From an uncultured Lachnospiraceae bacterium (GTDB lineage Bacteria > Bacillota > Clostridia > Lachnospirales > Lachnospiraceae): a stretch of 64,000 nt of DNA. The notes beneath the pieces are model-generated. The model was given only the letters and a program-made list of their open reading frames with translations, had not been told where the DNA came from and did not search any database. Below, piece after piece: positions 36,638 through 45,659 of this stretch; position 1 is the first letter of the stretch; each line of letters opens with the position of its first letter. Made by a program: the position numbers and the translations under genes. The stretch covers positions 62,001 through 126,000 of the forward strand of contig CAJTTO010000001.1 of the NCBI GenBank assembly GCA_910579275.1. Reading direction: 5' to 3'.

Positions 36638-37063
36638 ATGAAAAAATATAATTTTTATGGCTGGGAACAGGCGGACGTTTCCGCAGTAACAGACGTGTAT
36701 GCAGGCATCAGAACACCGCTTGATTTGTATGATGCCCTGTCGGAAATCTGGTGTGCTGACACCTGTGCGCCCAGAATGCGCGGGAACTGGACACCGGAAA
36801 ATAAAACAATGGGACAGTGTTCGATCACCGCATTTCTGGCGCAGGACATCTTTGGCGGAAAAGTGTATGGAATCCGCAGACCGGATGGAAATTACCATTG
36901 CTACAATGTGGTCGGAGACTGCTGCTTTGACCTGACGAGTGAGCAGTTCGGGGAGGAAGTCCTTTGCTATCAGGGTAATCCGGAGCAATTCCGCGAAACG
37001 CATTTTGCGAAGGAGGAAAAACGCCTGCGGTATGAATATCTGAAGAAGGCGCTGCAAAAATGA
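36638..37063 (+). CDS. YunG-like conserved protein of unknown function
   Basis: A soluble protein of 141 residues from the ATG at 36638 (GGAG 6 bases upstream; an ATG at 36626 is also possible). The segment CAPRMRGNWTPENKTMGQCSITAFLAQDIFGGKVYGIRRPDGNYHCYNVV resembles the Bacillus YunG group. The order Cys (GQC) then His (YHCYN) then Asp (CFDLTSEQF) recalls papain/NlpC-like or transglutaminase folds, but that is only an inference. No signal peptide. Function unknown. Confidence 0.75.
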   Translation: MKKYNFYGWEQADVSAVTDVYAGIRTPLDLYDALSEIWCADTCAPRMRGNWTPENKTMGQCSITAFLAQDIFGGKVYGIRRPDGNYHCYNVVGDCCFDLTSEQFGEEVLCYQGNPEQFRETHFAKEEKRLRYEYLKKALQK

Positions 37064-37159
37064 TGCAATTTTGATACAATCTTGTTTTATAATAGAATTC
37101 ATTCGTCTGTCATGTTTTCGGGAACGAATGAAATTCAGAATAAGATAGGAGTGTCATAT

Positions 37160-38167
37160 ATGAGCCACACAAAGGATAAAACACAAAAAAACAGTAAGAC
37201 AATTTATGGATTCGGCATCGTCATGGCAGTCGCGCTGCTTGCAGGGTGCAGCAGTTCCGGCGCGCAGGAGACTGCAAGAAACGAGGCGGAGGGAAGGACA
37301 GCCGTAACACTCGATTTTGCGGATTTGTCTCGGATGGGCGAACAGGAAAATCCAACACAGGAAAGTGAGAACCAAGAGACGGAATCAGCACTGCCGGAGC
37401 CTGAAAGCCAGTCAGCGGATGCGGACGGCAGTGAGACAGGCGGCATTGTGGACAAGGAAAGAAAGCAGCCGCCCGAGGGATTTACGCTGCAGCTTGATTC
37501 CGAGGACTGGGGACTTTCGTTTGGGGAGTCCGGCACGCAGCCGGTCGGAAATGCGAAACCGGAGGATTTGGCGTGGTATGATGCGTACTTTGTGGGGGAG
37601 GACAGTGAAAAGGTCATTTACCTTACATTTGACTGCGGCTATGAAAACGGCAACACCGAAGCAATTCTGGACGCACTGGAAAAACATAATGTTCCCGCAA
37701 CTTTTTTTGTGGTGGGGCATTATCTGGAGACAGCGCCTGATTTGGTGAAACGCATGGTCGCGGAGGGGCATATGGTCGGCAACCACACCTACCATCATCC
37801 CGACATGTCCGCGATATCCAGTCCGGAAGCGTTTCAGAAAGAACTGGACGATGTGGCGGATTCTTTTTATGAGATTACCGGCACACGGCTGGCACCGTAT
37901 TACCGTCCGCCGCAGGGCAAGGCAGATGCGGAGAATATCAGGATGGCACAGCAGCTGGGATACAGCACGATTTTCTGGAGTCTGGCCTACGTGGACTGGG
38001 ACACGGAAAACCAGCCGAGCCATGACGCGGCTTTTGACAAGCTCACGTCACGCATTCATCCCGGTGCAATTGTCCTGCTGCACAATACGTCCCGAACCAA
38101 CGGTGAGATTTTGGACGAGCTGCTGACGAAGTGGGAGGACATGGGGTATTGTTTTAGGGCATTGTAA
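37160..38167 (+). CDS. Lipoprotein polysaccharide deacetylase (PdaA-like)
   Basis: The start at 37160 has ATAGGAGTG upstream; the in-frame ATG at 37082 gives a non-conserved leader. The 335-residue product has a signal peptide with lipobox LLAGC, an acidic spacer (~residues 40-110), then a NodB domain: TFDCGYENG (metal Asp), HTYHHPD (His pair), YYRPPQG and the late WDTENQPS..GAIVLLHN. The TFDxGYENG form is typical of PdaA, which deacetylates muramic acid for spore cortex muramic lactam. A role in spore cortex or vegetative wall is inferred. A -10 (TATAAT, 37088) lies upstream. Confidence 0.9.
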   Translation: MSHTKDKTQKNSKTIYGFGIVMAVALLAGCSSSGAQETARNEAEGRTAVTLDFADLSRMGEQENPTQESENQETESALPEPESQSADADGSETGGIVDKERKQPPEGFTLQLDSEDWGLSFGESGTQPVGNAKPEDLAWYDAYFVGEDSEKVIYLTFDCGYENGNTEAILDALEKHNVPATFFVVGHYLETAPDLVKRMVAEGHMVGNHTYHHPDMSAISSPEAFQKELDDVADSFYEITGTRLAPYYRPPQGKADAENIRMAQQLGYSTIFWSLAYVDWDTENQPSHDAAFDKLTSRIHPGAIVLLHNTSRTNGEILDELLTKWEDMGYCFRAL

Positions 38168-38640
38168 TTTTGAATGGGTTTTGATGCGCAAGGCGGTGTC
38201 GGACAAGTGTGGCTTAAGACGAGGGCAGGTTTAAATTTCTAACTTGCCCTATTTTGATGCAAAAAATCTTCCACTAAAAAGATTCAAAACAGTAAAAATC
38301 TTCCCATTTCATTCACACATTGCTTAAAATATTTAAAGTTTCTTTATAATTTGTTCAAAATTTTTACAGCTTTTATACAAATCAACATCGAAAATCTGAC
38401 AAAAATCCCTATATTTTATCTTGAAATCATAAAATATTGAACAAAATCGTAAGAATTTACCCGTCTGTTATAAAATTTATACTGAAAATACATAAAAAGT
38501 GTATAAATTTGTATTGTTTACTTGCACGAAAATATATAAGATGCACAAAAAACGGTTGATTAACAGATGAAAGTGCATTAAAATGTAACTTACAGAAACA
38601 AAAGTTTTTGGCAAAAACATGATTTAGGGAGGAAATAAAA
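38168..38640 (+). promoter_or_regulatory. 473-base AT-rich regulatory region before the sugar ABC operon
   Basis: I see no gene here. A stem AGGGCAGGTT/AACTTGCCCT (38222-38250) followed by ATTTT is a probable weak terminator for the deacetylase gene. The remaining ~390 bases are very AT-rich. A candidate promoter is TTGATT (38556-38561), 17 bases, TAAAAT (38579-38584). The long upstream tract has room for binding of an AraC-type activator such as the YesN-like regulator at 19679. Confidence 0.55.
38556..38584 (+). promoter_or_regulatory. Candidate promoter of the sugar ABC operon
   Basis: TTGATT and TAAAAT at 17-base spacing would start RNA near 38591, ~50 bases before the ATG with GGGAGG. 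An alternative -10 TATAAG lies at 38535-38540. Confidence 0.45.
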
Positions 38641-39753
38641 ATGAAGAAAAAAGTAGTATCGTTACTCGTTGCAGCAATGACAGTTGCCAGCCTTACAGCT
38701 TGCGGAAACTCAGGTTCTGACGCACCGGCGGCAAATCAGGAGCCTGCACCGGCGGAGAAACAGGAAGCGGATCCTGCGCCTGCGGAGAGTCAGGCAGAGG
38801 CACCGGCGGAGAGTCAGGCAGAAGCGCCTGCACCGGCAGCAGATGGCGGAACCATCAGCGTAGGATTTGCACAGGTTGGTCATGAATCTGACTGGCGTGC
38901 AGCAAACACTAAGAATTATCAGGATACATTCAGCGCGGCAAACGGCTATGAATTATCTTTTGTAGACTGCGACAATGACCATGCAGTCCAGATTGAAACC
39001 GTTCGTGGATTTATCGAGCAGGAGCTGGATTACATCTGTATCGCCCCGATTCAGTCCGCAGGATGGGACACAGTTCTTCAGGAAGCAAAGGATGCAGGCA
39101 TTCCGGTACTTATCGTAGACCGTGCAGTGGATGCAGATCCGTCACTCTACACAACAGCGCTTGGCTGCGACATGGTAGCCGAGGGCGAGGCAGCAGGAAA
39201 CTGGCTTGCTGAGTACTTAAACGGCGGGGATGCAAACATCCTTGTAATCGAAGGCTCTGTAGGTGCATCTGCGACACTCGGACGTACAGAAGGCTTTAAC
39301 AATATCGTTTCACAGAACGCAAACTGGAAAGTACTTGACTCCCAGTCCGGTGACTTCACACAGGCAGGCGGACAGGAAGTTATGGAGTCATTCATTAAGT
39401 CTTACAGCGATTTCAACGTTGTAGTATGCCAGAACGACAACGAGGCATACGGCGCAATGGACGCAATGGACGCAGCTGGCATTACATATGGTGTTGACGG
39501 AGACGTGACAATTATTTCTTTCGACGCAACACATGACGGACTTCAGTACACACTCGATGGAAAGATTACCTGTAACGTAGAGTGTAATCCTCTTCAGGCA
39601 GGCTTCGCAGAGGACGTTATCAAGAAATTACAGGCAGGCGAGGCAGTTGATGCATGGACACTCGTTGTCGATGAGGCATTCGTGGCGCCGGGCATCACAA
39701 GCAAGTACGCAGTAACGATGAGTCAGGAAGTATTGGATGGACGTGCATATTAA
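38641..39753 (+). CDS. ytfQ: Sugar ABC transporter substrate-binding lipoprotein (YtfQ-like)
   Basis: In 370 residues it has a signal peptide with lipobox LTACG, a Pro/Ala/Glu spacer with repeats of PAESQAEA (~residues 30-72), and a two-lobe Peripla_BP_4 domain (VGFAQVGHESDWRAANTKN, CDNDHAVQIETVRGFIEQ, APIQSAGWDTVLQEAK, SFDATHDGLQ). The YtfQ group binds galactofuranose in E. coli; related members bind other pentoses and hexoses, so the sugar here is inferred. It is very similar to the anchored sensor at 18593. First gene of a four-gene importer operon, with a hairpin downstream. Confidence 0.88.
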   Translation: MKKKVVSLLVAAMTVASLTACGNSGSDAPAANQEPAPAEKQEADPAPAESQAEAPAESQAEAPAPAADGGTISVGFAQVGHESDWRAANTKNYQDTFSAANGYELSFVDCDNDHAVQIETVRGFIEQELDYICIAPIQSAGWDTVLQEAKDAGIPVLIVDRAVDADPSLYTTALGCDMVAEGEAAGNWLAEYLNGGDANILVIEGSVGASATLGRTEGFNNIVSQNANWKVLDSQSGDFTQAGGQEVMESFIKSYSDFNVVVCQNDNEAYGAMDAMDAAGITYGVDGDVTIISFDATHDGLQYTLDGKITCNVECNPLQAGFAEDVIKKLQAGEAVDAWTLVVDEAFVAPGITSKYAVTMSQEVLDGRAY

Positions 39754-39785
39754 TTTGAAGGTATCATTATAAAAAATGTGGTAAA

Positions 39786-39812
39786 AAGGGGAGGACTTAT
39801 TTTTCTCCCCTT
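39786..39812 (+). promoter_or_regulatory. Intercistronic hairpin after the binding-protein gene
   Basis: AAGGGGAG (39786-39793) pairs with CTCCCCTT (39805-39812) without a following T-run. Such hairpins commonly stabilise the upstream message, giving more binding protein than membrane components. Confidence 0.6.
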
Positions 39813-39859
39813 ACACATTTGGCGCTGCAAAAACATTTTGCAAGAGAGGAGATGGCGAT

Positions 39860-41377
39860 ATGGATAGTAATATTGTTTTGAGTGCAAAAGGAATCTGTAT
39901 GACCTTCCCCGGTGTAAAAGCGTTGCAAAATGTGGATTTTAATTTGAGGAAAGGCGAGATTCGCGCGCTCATGGGGGAAAACGGCGCCGGAAAATCCACA
40001 TTAATCAAATGCCTTACCGGGGTGAATAAATTTGAAGCCGGAGAGATCCATCTCGACGGCATCAGCGGCCCTGTTGTGAACAGGGATACGCTGGACGCGC
40101 AGCGCAAGGGGATTTCCACGGTGTATCAGGAAGTCAACCTGTGTCCGAACTTGTCCGTGGCGGAGAACTTGTTTATCGGCAGGGAGCCAATGACCAAGCT
40201 CCACACGGTAAACAGAAGGAAAATGAATGAGATGGCTGCAAAGCTGATGAAGGATTTGGACTTGGATGTTGACGTGACGCAGAATCTTGAAGAATATTCG
40301 CTTGCACTGCAGCAAATGATTGCGATTGCCCGCGCAGTCGATATGGATTGTAAGGTTTTGATTCTGGATGAGCCGACTTCCTCACTGGACGACAATGAGG
40401 TTGCAAAGCTTTTTGTCATGATGCGCAGACTTCGTGAAAAAGGTGTCGGTATTATGTTTGTGACGCACTTCCTTGAACAGGTATATGAGATTTGCGACGG
40501 TATCACAGTGCTTCGCAACGGTACGTTGGTAGGGGAGTACAGCATTGACGAGCTGCCCCGCGTTAAGCTCGTGGCTGCCATGATGGGGAAAGACTTTGAC
40601 GATCTTGCCAGCATCAAGCAGGAGGGCAGCGGCGACAAGTCGAAGGAGCCGCTTGTCATTGACGCAAAGGGATTAAGCCATGCCGGAACCATCAAGCCGT
40701 TTGATTTGGAGATACATAAGGGTGAGGTCATCGGGCTGACCGGACTGCTCGGAAGCGGACGAAGCGAGCTGGCGCGTGCAATCTACGGCGCAGACAGGGC
40801 GCAGACAGGTACATTGAAGGTGAAGGGAAAAGAAGTATCCATCAAAAATCCGATTGACGCCATGAATCTTGGCATGGGACTTCTGCCGGATGACAGAAAG
40901 GCGGAGGGCATTATCGGAGATTTGTCTGTCCGCGAAAACATTATTCTTGCCATGCAGGCAAAACAGGGTATTTTCAAGAAGATACCGATGTCAAAGCAGA
41001 TTGAGATAGCAGACAAATTTATCGAGATGCTGCAAATCAAGACGGCGAGCAGGGAGACATTGATTAAACAGCTTTCCGGCGGAAACCAGCAGAAAGCGAT
41101 TCTGGCAAGATGGCTTGCGACGAATCCAGACTTCCTGATACTGGATGAGCCGACCCGCGGTATCGATATCGGAACCAAGACCGAGATTCAGAAGCTGGTG
41201 CTAAGGCTCGCGGATGAAGGAAAGAGCGTGATGTTTATTTCCTCCGAAATAGAGGAGATGCTTCGAACCTGCAACCGAATGGCAGTGCTCAGGGACGGCG
41301 CAAAGGTCGGGGAAATCAGCGGCGATGACTTGACGCAGGAAGGTGTCATGAAAGCAATTGCAGGAGGTGGAAAATAA
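39860..41377 (+). CDS. ytfR: Sugar ABC transporter ATPase, two nucleotide-binding domains (YtfR-like)
   Basis: A 505-residue double ATPase of the RbsA/YtfR type. The first domain has Walker A GENGAGKST, Walker B KVLILDEPTSSLD and a degenerate signature (EYSLALQQM). The second has a degenerate P-loop GLLGSGRSEL but a good signature LSGGNQQK and LILDEPTRGIDIG. Asymmetric sites of this kind are normal for the family. It energises import with the two permeases that follow; its stop overlaps the next ATG by one base. Confidence 0.95.
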   Translation: MDSNIVLSAKGICMTFPGVKALQNVDFNLRKGEIRALMGENGAGKSTLIKCLTGVNKFEAGEIHLDGISGPVVNRDTLDAQRKGISTVYQEVNLCPNLSVAENLFIGREPMTKLHTVNRRKMNEMAAKLMKDLDLDVDVTQNLEEYSLALQQMIAIARAVDMDCKVLILDEPTSSLDDNEVAKLFVMMRRLREKGVGIMFVTHFLEQVYEICDGITVLRNGTLVGEYSIDELPRVKLVAAMMGKDFDDLASIKQEGSGDKSKEPLVIDAKGLSHAGTIKPFDLEIHKGEVIGLTGLLGSGRSELARAIYGADRAQTGTLKVKGKEVSIKNPIDAMNLGMGLLPDDRKAEGIIGDLSVRENIILAMQAKQGIFKKIPMSKQIEIADKFIEMLQIKTASRETLIKQLSGGNQQKAILARWLATNPDFLILDEPTRGIDIGTKTEIQKLVLRLADEGKSVMFISSEIEEMLRTCNRMAVLRDGAKVGEISGDDLTQEGVMKAIAGGGK

Positions 41378-42438
41378 TGGATAAAGTCAAGAAAATTACA
41401 AAAATGAAGCTGTTCCTGCCAATTTTCAGTATGCTTCTTGTCATGATGATTAACGTGATTTATGATATCGCAAGCGGGAATCCGCCGTTTGGCTTTTTTT
41501 CGATTAGTATTAACAATGGTATTTTATACGGGCGTCTGATTGACGTGCTAAATCGCGGCAGTGAGGTGGCGATTCTGGCAATCGGCATGACGCTGGTCGT
41601 ATCAGCGTCGGCAGGTACGGATATTTCCGTCGGTTCCGTGATGAGTCTTTCCGGCGGCCTGTGCTGTATGCTGCTTGCAGGCTACGGCGTGACCAACGTC
41701 AGTGAGTATGCGGTTCCACTCTGGATCGGCATGCTTGCAGGGATTGCGATTGCCTGCGTATGCGGTCTGTTTAACGGCTTTTTGGTGGCTTATATGAACA
41801 TTCAGCCGATGGTTGCCACGCTGATCCTGTGGTCTGCGGGCAGGGCGATTGGACTGCTGCTTTGCAACAGCAATATCGTGTATGTGCGCGTTCCGTCTTT
41901 CCAGTTTTTCGGCGCGTACTGCGGAATCATTCCGACGCCGATTCTGATTGCGGCAGTGTGCGTTGCCGTCGCGTCTATTGTATTGAAATCGACTGCGCTC
42001 GGGACATACATACAGAGTGTCGGCATCAACAAAAAGGCATCCAGAATTTCCGGCTTTAATTCGGCAAAGATTATTCTGCTCTGCTATGTAATATGCGGTC
42101 TGTGCGCGGGTATCGCCGGATTGGTTGCGACCTGTAGGATTTATTCCGCAGACACGAACAACATTGGCCTGAACATGGAACTTGACGCAATCCTTGCAGT
42201 GGCGCTGGGCGGCAACAGCCTTGGCGGCGGCAAATTTAATCTGGCAGGCTCCATCATAGGCGCCTACACGATTCAGGCGATTACCACAACACTGTACGCG
42301 CTGGGTGTATCCTCTGCGCAGGCACCGGTATTCAAGGCTATCGTGGTCATCTTAATCGTCGTAATCCAGTCGCAGCCGGTAAAGGATTATTTCAAAAAAC
42401 TGTCCGCTAAAAAGGCAGGAGCAAAGGAGGCGGCATAA
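41377..42438 (+). CDS. ytfT: Sugar ABC transporter permease 1 (YtfT-like)
   Basis: A BPD_transp_2 permease of 353 residues and about 9-10 helices. The family segment GSEVAILAIGMTLVVSASAGTDISVGSVMSLSG and the coupling region ALGTYIQSVGINKKASRISGFNSAKI are clear. It starts on the last base of the ATPase stop, so the two are translationally coupled. Confidence 0.93.
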   Translation: MDKVKKITKMKLFLPIFSMLLVMMINVIYDIASGNPPFGFFSISINNGILYGRLIDVLNRGSEVAILAIGMTLVVSASAGTDISVGSVMSLSGGLCCMLLAGYGVTNVSEYAVPLWIGMLAGIAIACVCGLFNGFLVAYMNIQPMVATLILWSAGRAIGLLLCNSNIVYVRVPSFQFFGAYCGIIPTPILIAAVCVAVASIVLKSTALGTYIQSVGINKKASRISGFNSAKIILLCYVICGLCAGIAGLVATCRIYSADTNNIGLNMELDAILAVALGGNSLGGGKFNLAGSIIGAYTIQAITTTLYALGVSSAQAPVFKAIVVILIVVIQSQPVKDYFKKLSAKKAGAKEAA

Positions 42439-42440
42439 GG

Positions 42441-43460
42441 ATGAAAAAATTAAAGCTTGGAGGCAATAATATTTTACTGGCAATCACCGTGATCCTGTTT
42501 GTTGTCATGTATGCGGGTGGCTGTATCATTTATGCGGACAAAGGCTTCACGCACCTTCAGACGTTCCTGAACGTGCTGATTAACAATGCGGGGCTGATTG
42601 CAGTCGCAGCCGGCATGACCTGTGTGATGCTGACCGGCGGTATCGACATTTCTGTCGGATCTCTGATTGCCATGGACTGCATGTTCCTTGCTGTCGGCAT
42701 GGAACACTGGGGCATGAGCAGCCCTGTGCTGATGATACTGGTGCTGGTGATTGGCGCTGTCTTTGGACTGGTGCAGGGGTACTGCGTGGCGTATCTCGAG
42801 ATTCAGCCGTTTATCGTTACCATGGCGGGCATGTTCTTTGCCAGAGGTATGACAGCGGTTATCTGCAAGGATCAGGTAAGTATCGTTTCGGATAAACTCT
42901 TTACGGCAATCTCCAACACAAAGATAAGCATTCCGTTTGGCGGATATGTCAACAAAAAAGGTATTTATCAGACACCGTTTATTCGTCCGACCGTTATTGT
43001 GGCGCTTCTGGTCGTTGTTTTGATTTTCCTGATGCTCAAATACACCAAGTTTGGCAGAAGCATTTACGCGGTGGGCGGCAATCAGGTTTCGGCGGCACTG
43101 ATGGGACTGAATGTCAAGCGGACGAAACTGATGACTTATACATTGTGCAGTCTGCTGACATCCATCGGCGGCATCTGCTACTGCCTGAATACCATGTGCG
43201 GCACGACCACACAGGCGACGGGGCTGGAGATGGATGCGATATCTTCTTCCGTTATCGGCGGAACACTGCTGACAGGCGGTGTGGGCAATGTACTTGGCTC
43301 ACTCGTCGGCGTGCTGATTAACGGTACGATTTCTACGCTCGTGAAATCAAACGGAAAACTCGTCAGTTCATGGGCAAATATTATTACGGCGATATTGTTG
43401 TGCTTCTTTATCCTGCTGCAGGCGATATTTGCCAAGGTGAAAGAAAGCAAAAAAGCGTAA
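42441..43460 (+). CDS. yjfF: Sugar ABC transporter permease 2 (YjfF-like)
   Basis: A second BPD_transp_2 permease of 339 residues (AGLIAVAAGMTCVMLTGGIDISVGSLIAM; KYTKFGRSIYAVGGNQVSAALMGLNVKRTK). YtfT/YjfF pairs forming a heterodimeric channel are a hallmark of the galactofuranose-type transporter and distinguish it from single-permease ribose systems. It begins 2 bases after its partner and ends the operon before a strong terminator. Confidence 0.93.
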   Translation: MKKLKLGGNNILLAITVILFVVMYAGGCIIYADKGFTHLQTFLNVLINNAGLIAVAAGMTCVMLTGGIDISVGSLIAMDCMFLAVGMEHWGMSSPVLMILVLVIGAVFGLVQGYCVAYLEIQPFIVTMAGMFFARGMTAVICKDQVSIVSDKLFTAISNTKISIPFGGYVNKKGIYQTPFIRPTVIVALLVVVLIFLMLKYTKFGRSIYAVGGNQVSAALMGLNVKRTKLMTYTLCSLLTSIGGICYCLNTMCGTTTQATGLEMDAISSSVIGGTLLTGGVGNVLGSLVGVLINGTISTLVKSNGKLVSSWANIITAILLCFFILLQAIFAKVKESKKA

Positions 43461-43474
43461 CTTGTGCCGGCATT

Positions 43475-43518
43475 TCCCCTGTGCTCCGCATATCGTGGAG
43501 GACGGGGGATTTTTTTTC
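43475..43518 (+). terminator. Rho-independent terminator of the sugar ABC operon
   Basis: TCCCCTGTGCTCC pairs with GGAGGACGGGGGA (with a bulge), followed by eight or more T residues. Confidence 0.85.
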
Positions 43519-43595
43519 GACAAAAAAAGGAATAACTGCATGACTTTCCGGAAAAAATATGTACGAATAATGAAAACAGAACAGGAGGGCATGGA

Positions 43596-44699
43596 GTGGA
43601 AAACATTACTTCAAAAAATAAGGCGCTGGGCACGTCAAGCATTGCGTATGGACAGCCGGTTCTCATCATGGGAAGCGGCTCGGTGGTCGGTCAGATGGAA
43701 AATGAGGGGCCGCTTTCCGGCAGCTTTGACAAAGTGAGTGACGATAAGAACGATATGTTCGGGGCGGATTCGTGGGAGAAGGCGGAAAGTGCGCTGCAGA
43801 AAGAGGCAGTCGCGCTGACCCTGTCCAAAACGAGCGCCCAGACAGGTGACATCCGCTTTTTGTATGCAGGCGACCTGCTCGGGCAGAACATCGCAAGCTC
43901 ATTTGGATTGGTGGATTACAATATCCCGCTGTTTGGGCTGTACGGTGCATGTTCTACCTGCGGAGAATCCCTTTCCCTTGGCAGCATGTGCGTGGCAGCG
44001 GGTTATGCCGACAGGGTGATGAGTCTCACGTCAAGCCATTTTGCCAGCGCACAGAAGGAGTTCCGGTATCCGCTTGAGTACGGCGGGCAGCGGCCCCTGT
44101 ACGCATCATGGACAGTGACAGGCAGCGCCGCTTTTCTGCTTCAGAATGTAAATGCATCGGGAAAGTCCGTCTCTGGTCAGACAGTGAAAAACGAGTATGA
44201 GGGAAAATACCGGAACAAGGTTGGAATAACAGGTGTTACCGCCGGGAAAATTGAGGATTTTGGGATTAAGGATTCATTTAATATGGGGTGTGCAATGGCG
44301 CCTGCGGCCGCATGGACAATTGCGACAAACCTCAAGGATTTTGGCAGAAAGCCGCAGGATTATGATGCCATTTTCACAGGGGATTTGGGGAGTGTCGGAC
44401 AACAGGCGTTATTCAGTCTGCTCTCCGACCAGCATATTGATATCAGTGACAGACATTATGACTGCGGACTGATTATTTATGACACGGAAAAGCAGGATGT
44501 GCACGCAGGAGGAAGCGGATGCGGATGCTCTGCAGTCGTATTGTCGGCACATATTCTGCCAAAGCTCGCGAAGGGTGAATGGAAACGAGTGTTATTTGTT
44601 CCCACGGGCGCGCTGCTGAATAAGACATCCTTTAACGAGGGGCAAAATGTTCCCGGAATTGCACATGGTATCGTGATTGAGGCACTGGAAAAGGAATAG
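43596..44699 (+). CDS. spoVAD: Stage V sporulation protein AD
   Basis: A 367-residue thiolase-fold protein of the SpoVAD family, which is part of the dipicolinic acid uptake/release complex of the spore inner membrane. Recognisable stretches include GPLSGSFDKV, LLGQNIASSFGL, PLFGLYGACSTCGESLSLG and FTGDLGSVGQQ. The GTG start at 43596 is supported by AGGAGGG upstream. Usually spoVAC, AD and AE are adjacent; here spoVAE is 2.3 kb downstream and spoVAC is not in the window. A sporulation sigma promoter was not identified by eye. Confidence 0.9.
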   Translation: MENITSKNKALGTSSIAYGQPVLIMGSGSVVGQMENEGPLSGSFDKVSDDKNDMFGADSWEKAESALQKEAVALTLSKTSAQTGDIRFLYAGDLLGQNIASSFGLVDYNIPLFGLYGACSTCGESLSLGSMCVAAGYADRVMSLTSSHFASAQKEFRYPLEYGGQRPLYASWTVTGSAAFLLQNVNASGKSVSGQTVKNEYEGKYRNKVGITGVTAGKIEDFGIKDSFNMGCAMAPAAAWTIATNLKDFGRKPQDYDAIFTGDLGSVGQQALFSLLSDQHIDISDRHYDCGLIIYDTEKQDVHAGGSGCGCSAVVLSAHILPKLAKGEWKRVLFVPTGALLNKTSFNEGQNVPGIAHGIVIEALEKE

Positions 44700-44763
44700 A
44701 GTGGCTGGTTTTGGCAAAGTTGTTTAAATTGGATGAAAAATTTAAAAAAATCAGAAAATAAGC

Positions 44764-44790
44764 TAAATTATTTCGCAATTCTTTCGATAT
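44764..44790 (+). promoter_or_regulatory. SigD-like (motility) promoter
   Basis: TAAA (44764-44767), 15 bases, TTCGATAT (44783-44790) resembles the SigD consensus TAAA-N15-GCCGATAT with the first two -10 bases different. Confidence 0.4.
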
Positions 44791-44807
44791 ATTATGTGAA
44801 GGATAAG

Positions 44808-44836
44808 TTGACATATGTATATGCCATAAATATATA
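44808..44836 (+). promoter_or_regulatory. SigA-type promoter
   Basis: TTGACA (44808-44813) and TATATA (44831-44836) at 17-base spacing lie ~85 bases before the ATG at 44926. Confidence 0.6.
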
Positions 44837-44925
44837 CCATAAAATGTACACTTATCATTATCTTAGAAATGATTGTGCGGGAAAGGGGCCTGCACATCAT
44901 ATATAAGGGAAAGGAAGGAGCATAT

Positions 44926-45492
44926 ATGGAGGTAAGAAGTGCAAATATTGCCCTTACGAACCGGGCAGCAGCGGCAATTGATAACTCTGGTTCCAACAAC
45001 AGGGAACAGCAGCAGGCGATGAAGGTAGCAGGCGTTGTTTCGGAAGAGAATCAGGAGCTGGATGACCAGTCAGTTATGCTCTCAATATCAGCAGCAGGTC
45101 TTAAAAGGAGTTTGTCACTGGAAAGACAGGCGGAGAAGGATGAAAGTGAGGACGGCGGGGAGGAAGCTTTCTCCGGAGAGGCAGAAATTGAGGACATGTT
45201 AAAAAAGATGGAAGGGCTTTCCAGTCAGGTCATTAACGGGAATTTTTCGATAACGGACAGACTGAATTTTAACAATGAGATTGAAAGACTGACAACCGAG
45301 CTTGGCAGAATCAGCGGCGGCAGCGCTCTGGTCACAAAGGAGAACTGCAATCAGATAGCCCAGAGGATTTCCGATCTGACGAGGACAATCAACAATGCGG
45401 CAGTTTACCGTAACAGTGCGCGGAGTATTTTTATGGTCAACTCCAAGAAGCCTGTGAAACCAATGAACACAAGGCTTGATATCGTGCTTTAA
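44926..45492 (+). CDS. Hypothetical protein with flagellin-like helical segment
   Basis: The start at 44926 has GGAAGGAG upstream. The 188-residue protein is polar, without signal peptide or cysteine-rich sites. Residues ~85-140 (ITDRLNFNNEIERLTTELGRISGG) recall the D1 helix of flagellins (DR..IQ.EI..L..EI.RI), and the Ala/Asn-rich N-terminus (ANIALTNRAAAAIDN) is compatible with coiled-coil assembly. A motility or secreted helical protein is possible; the SigD-like site upstream supports this. Not recognised as any named family. It is transcribed alone, ending in a terminator. Confidence 0.7.
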   Translation: MEVRSANIALTNRAAAAIDNSGSNNREQQQAMKVAGVVSEENQELDDQSVMLSISAAGLKRSLSLERQAEKDESEDGGEEAFSGEAEIEDMLKKMEGLSSQVINGNFSITDRLNFNNEIERLTTELGRISGGSALVTKENCNQIAQRISDLTRTINNAAVYRNSARSIFMVNSKKPVKPMNTRLDIVL

Positions 45493-45506
45493 AATCCAAT
45501 ATTATT

Positions 45507-45541
45507 GAGTAGGCGATGCTGCTTTCACCTACTCTTTTTTT
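45507..45541 (+). terminator. Rho-independent terminator
   Basis: GAGTAGG (45507-45513) pairs with CCTACTC (45528-45534), followed by seven T residues. Confidence 0.88.
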
Positions 45542-45659
45542 GTAGGAAAAAGCAGCGCTGTTTTTACTTGACATTTTCTGTATATTGGCACATCATTATA
45601 GAGAGACACATCAAAGGAATGTCAGTGTGCTCGTAGAGCGGCGGGGAGGATAGGGCGGC

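Noticed and set aside
38562..38590. Catabolite (cre) site TGAAAGTGCATTAA near the sugar operon
   Set aside because: It lacks the central CG of the cre consensus and has several mismatches.
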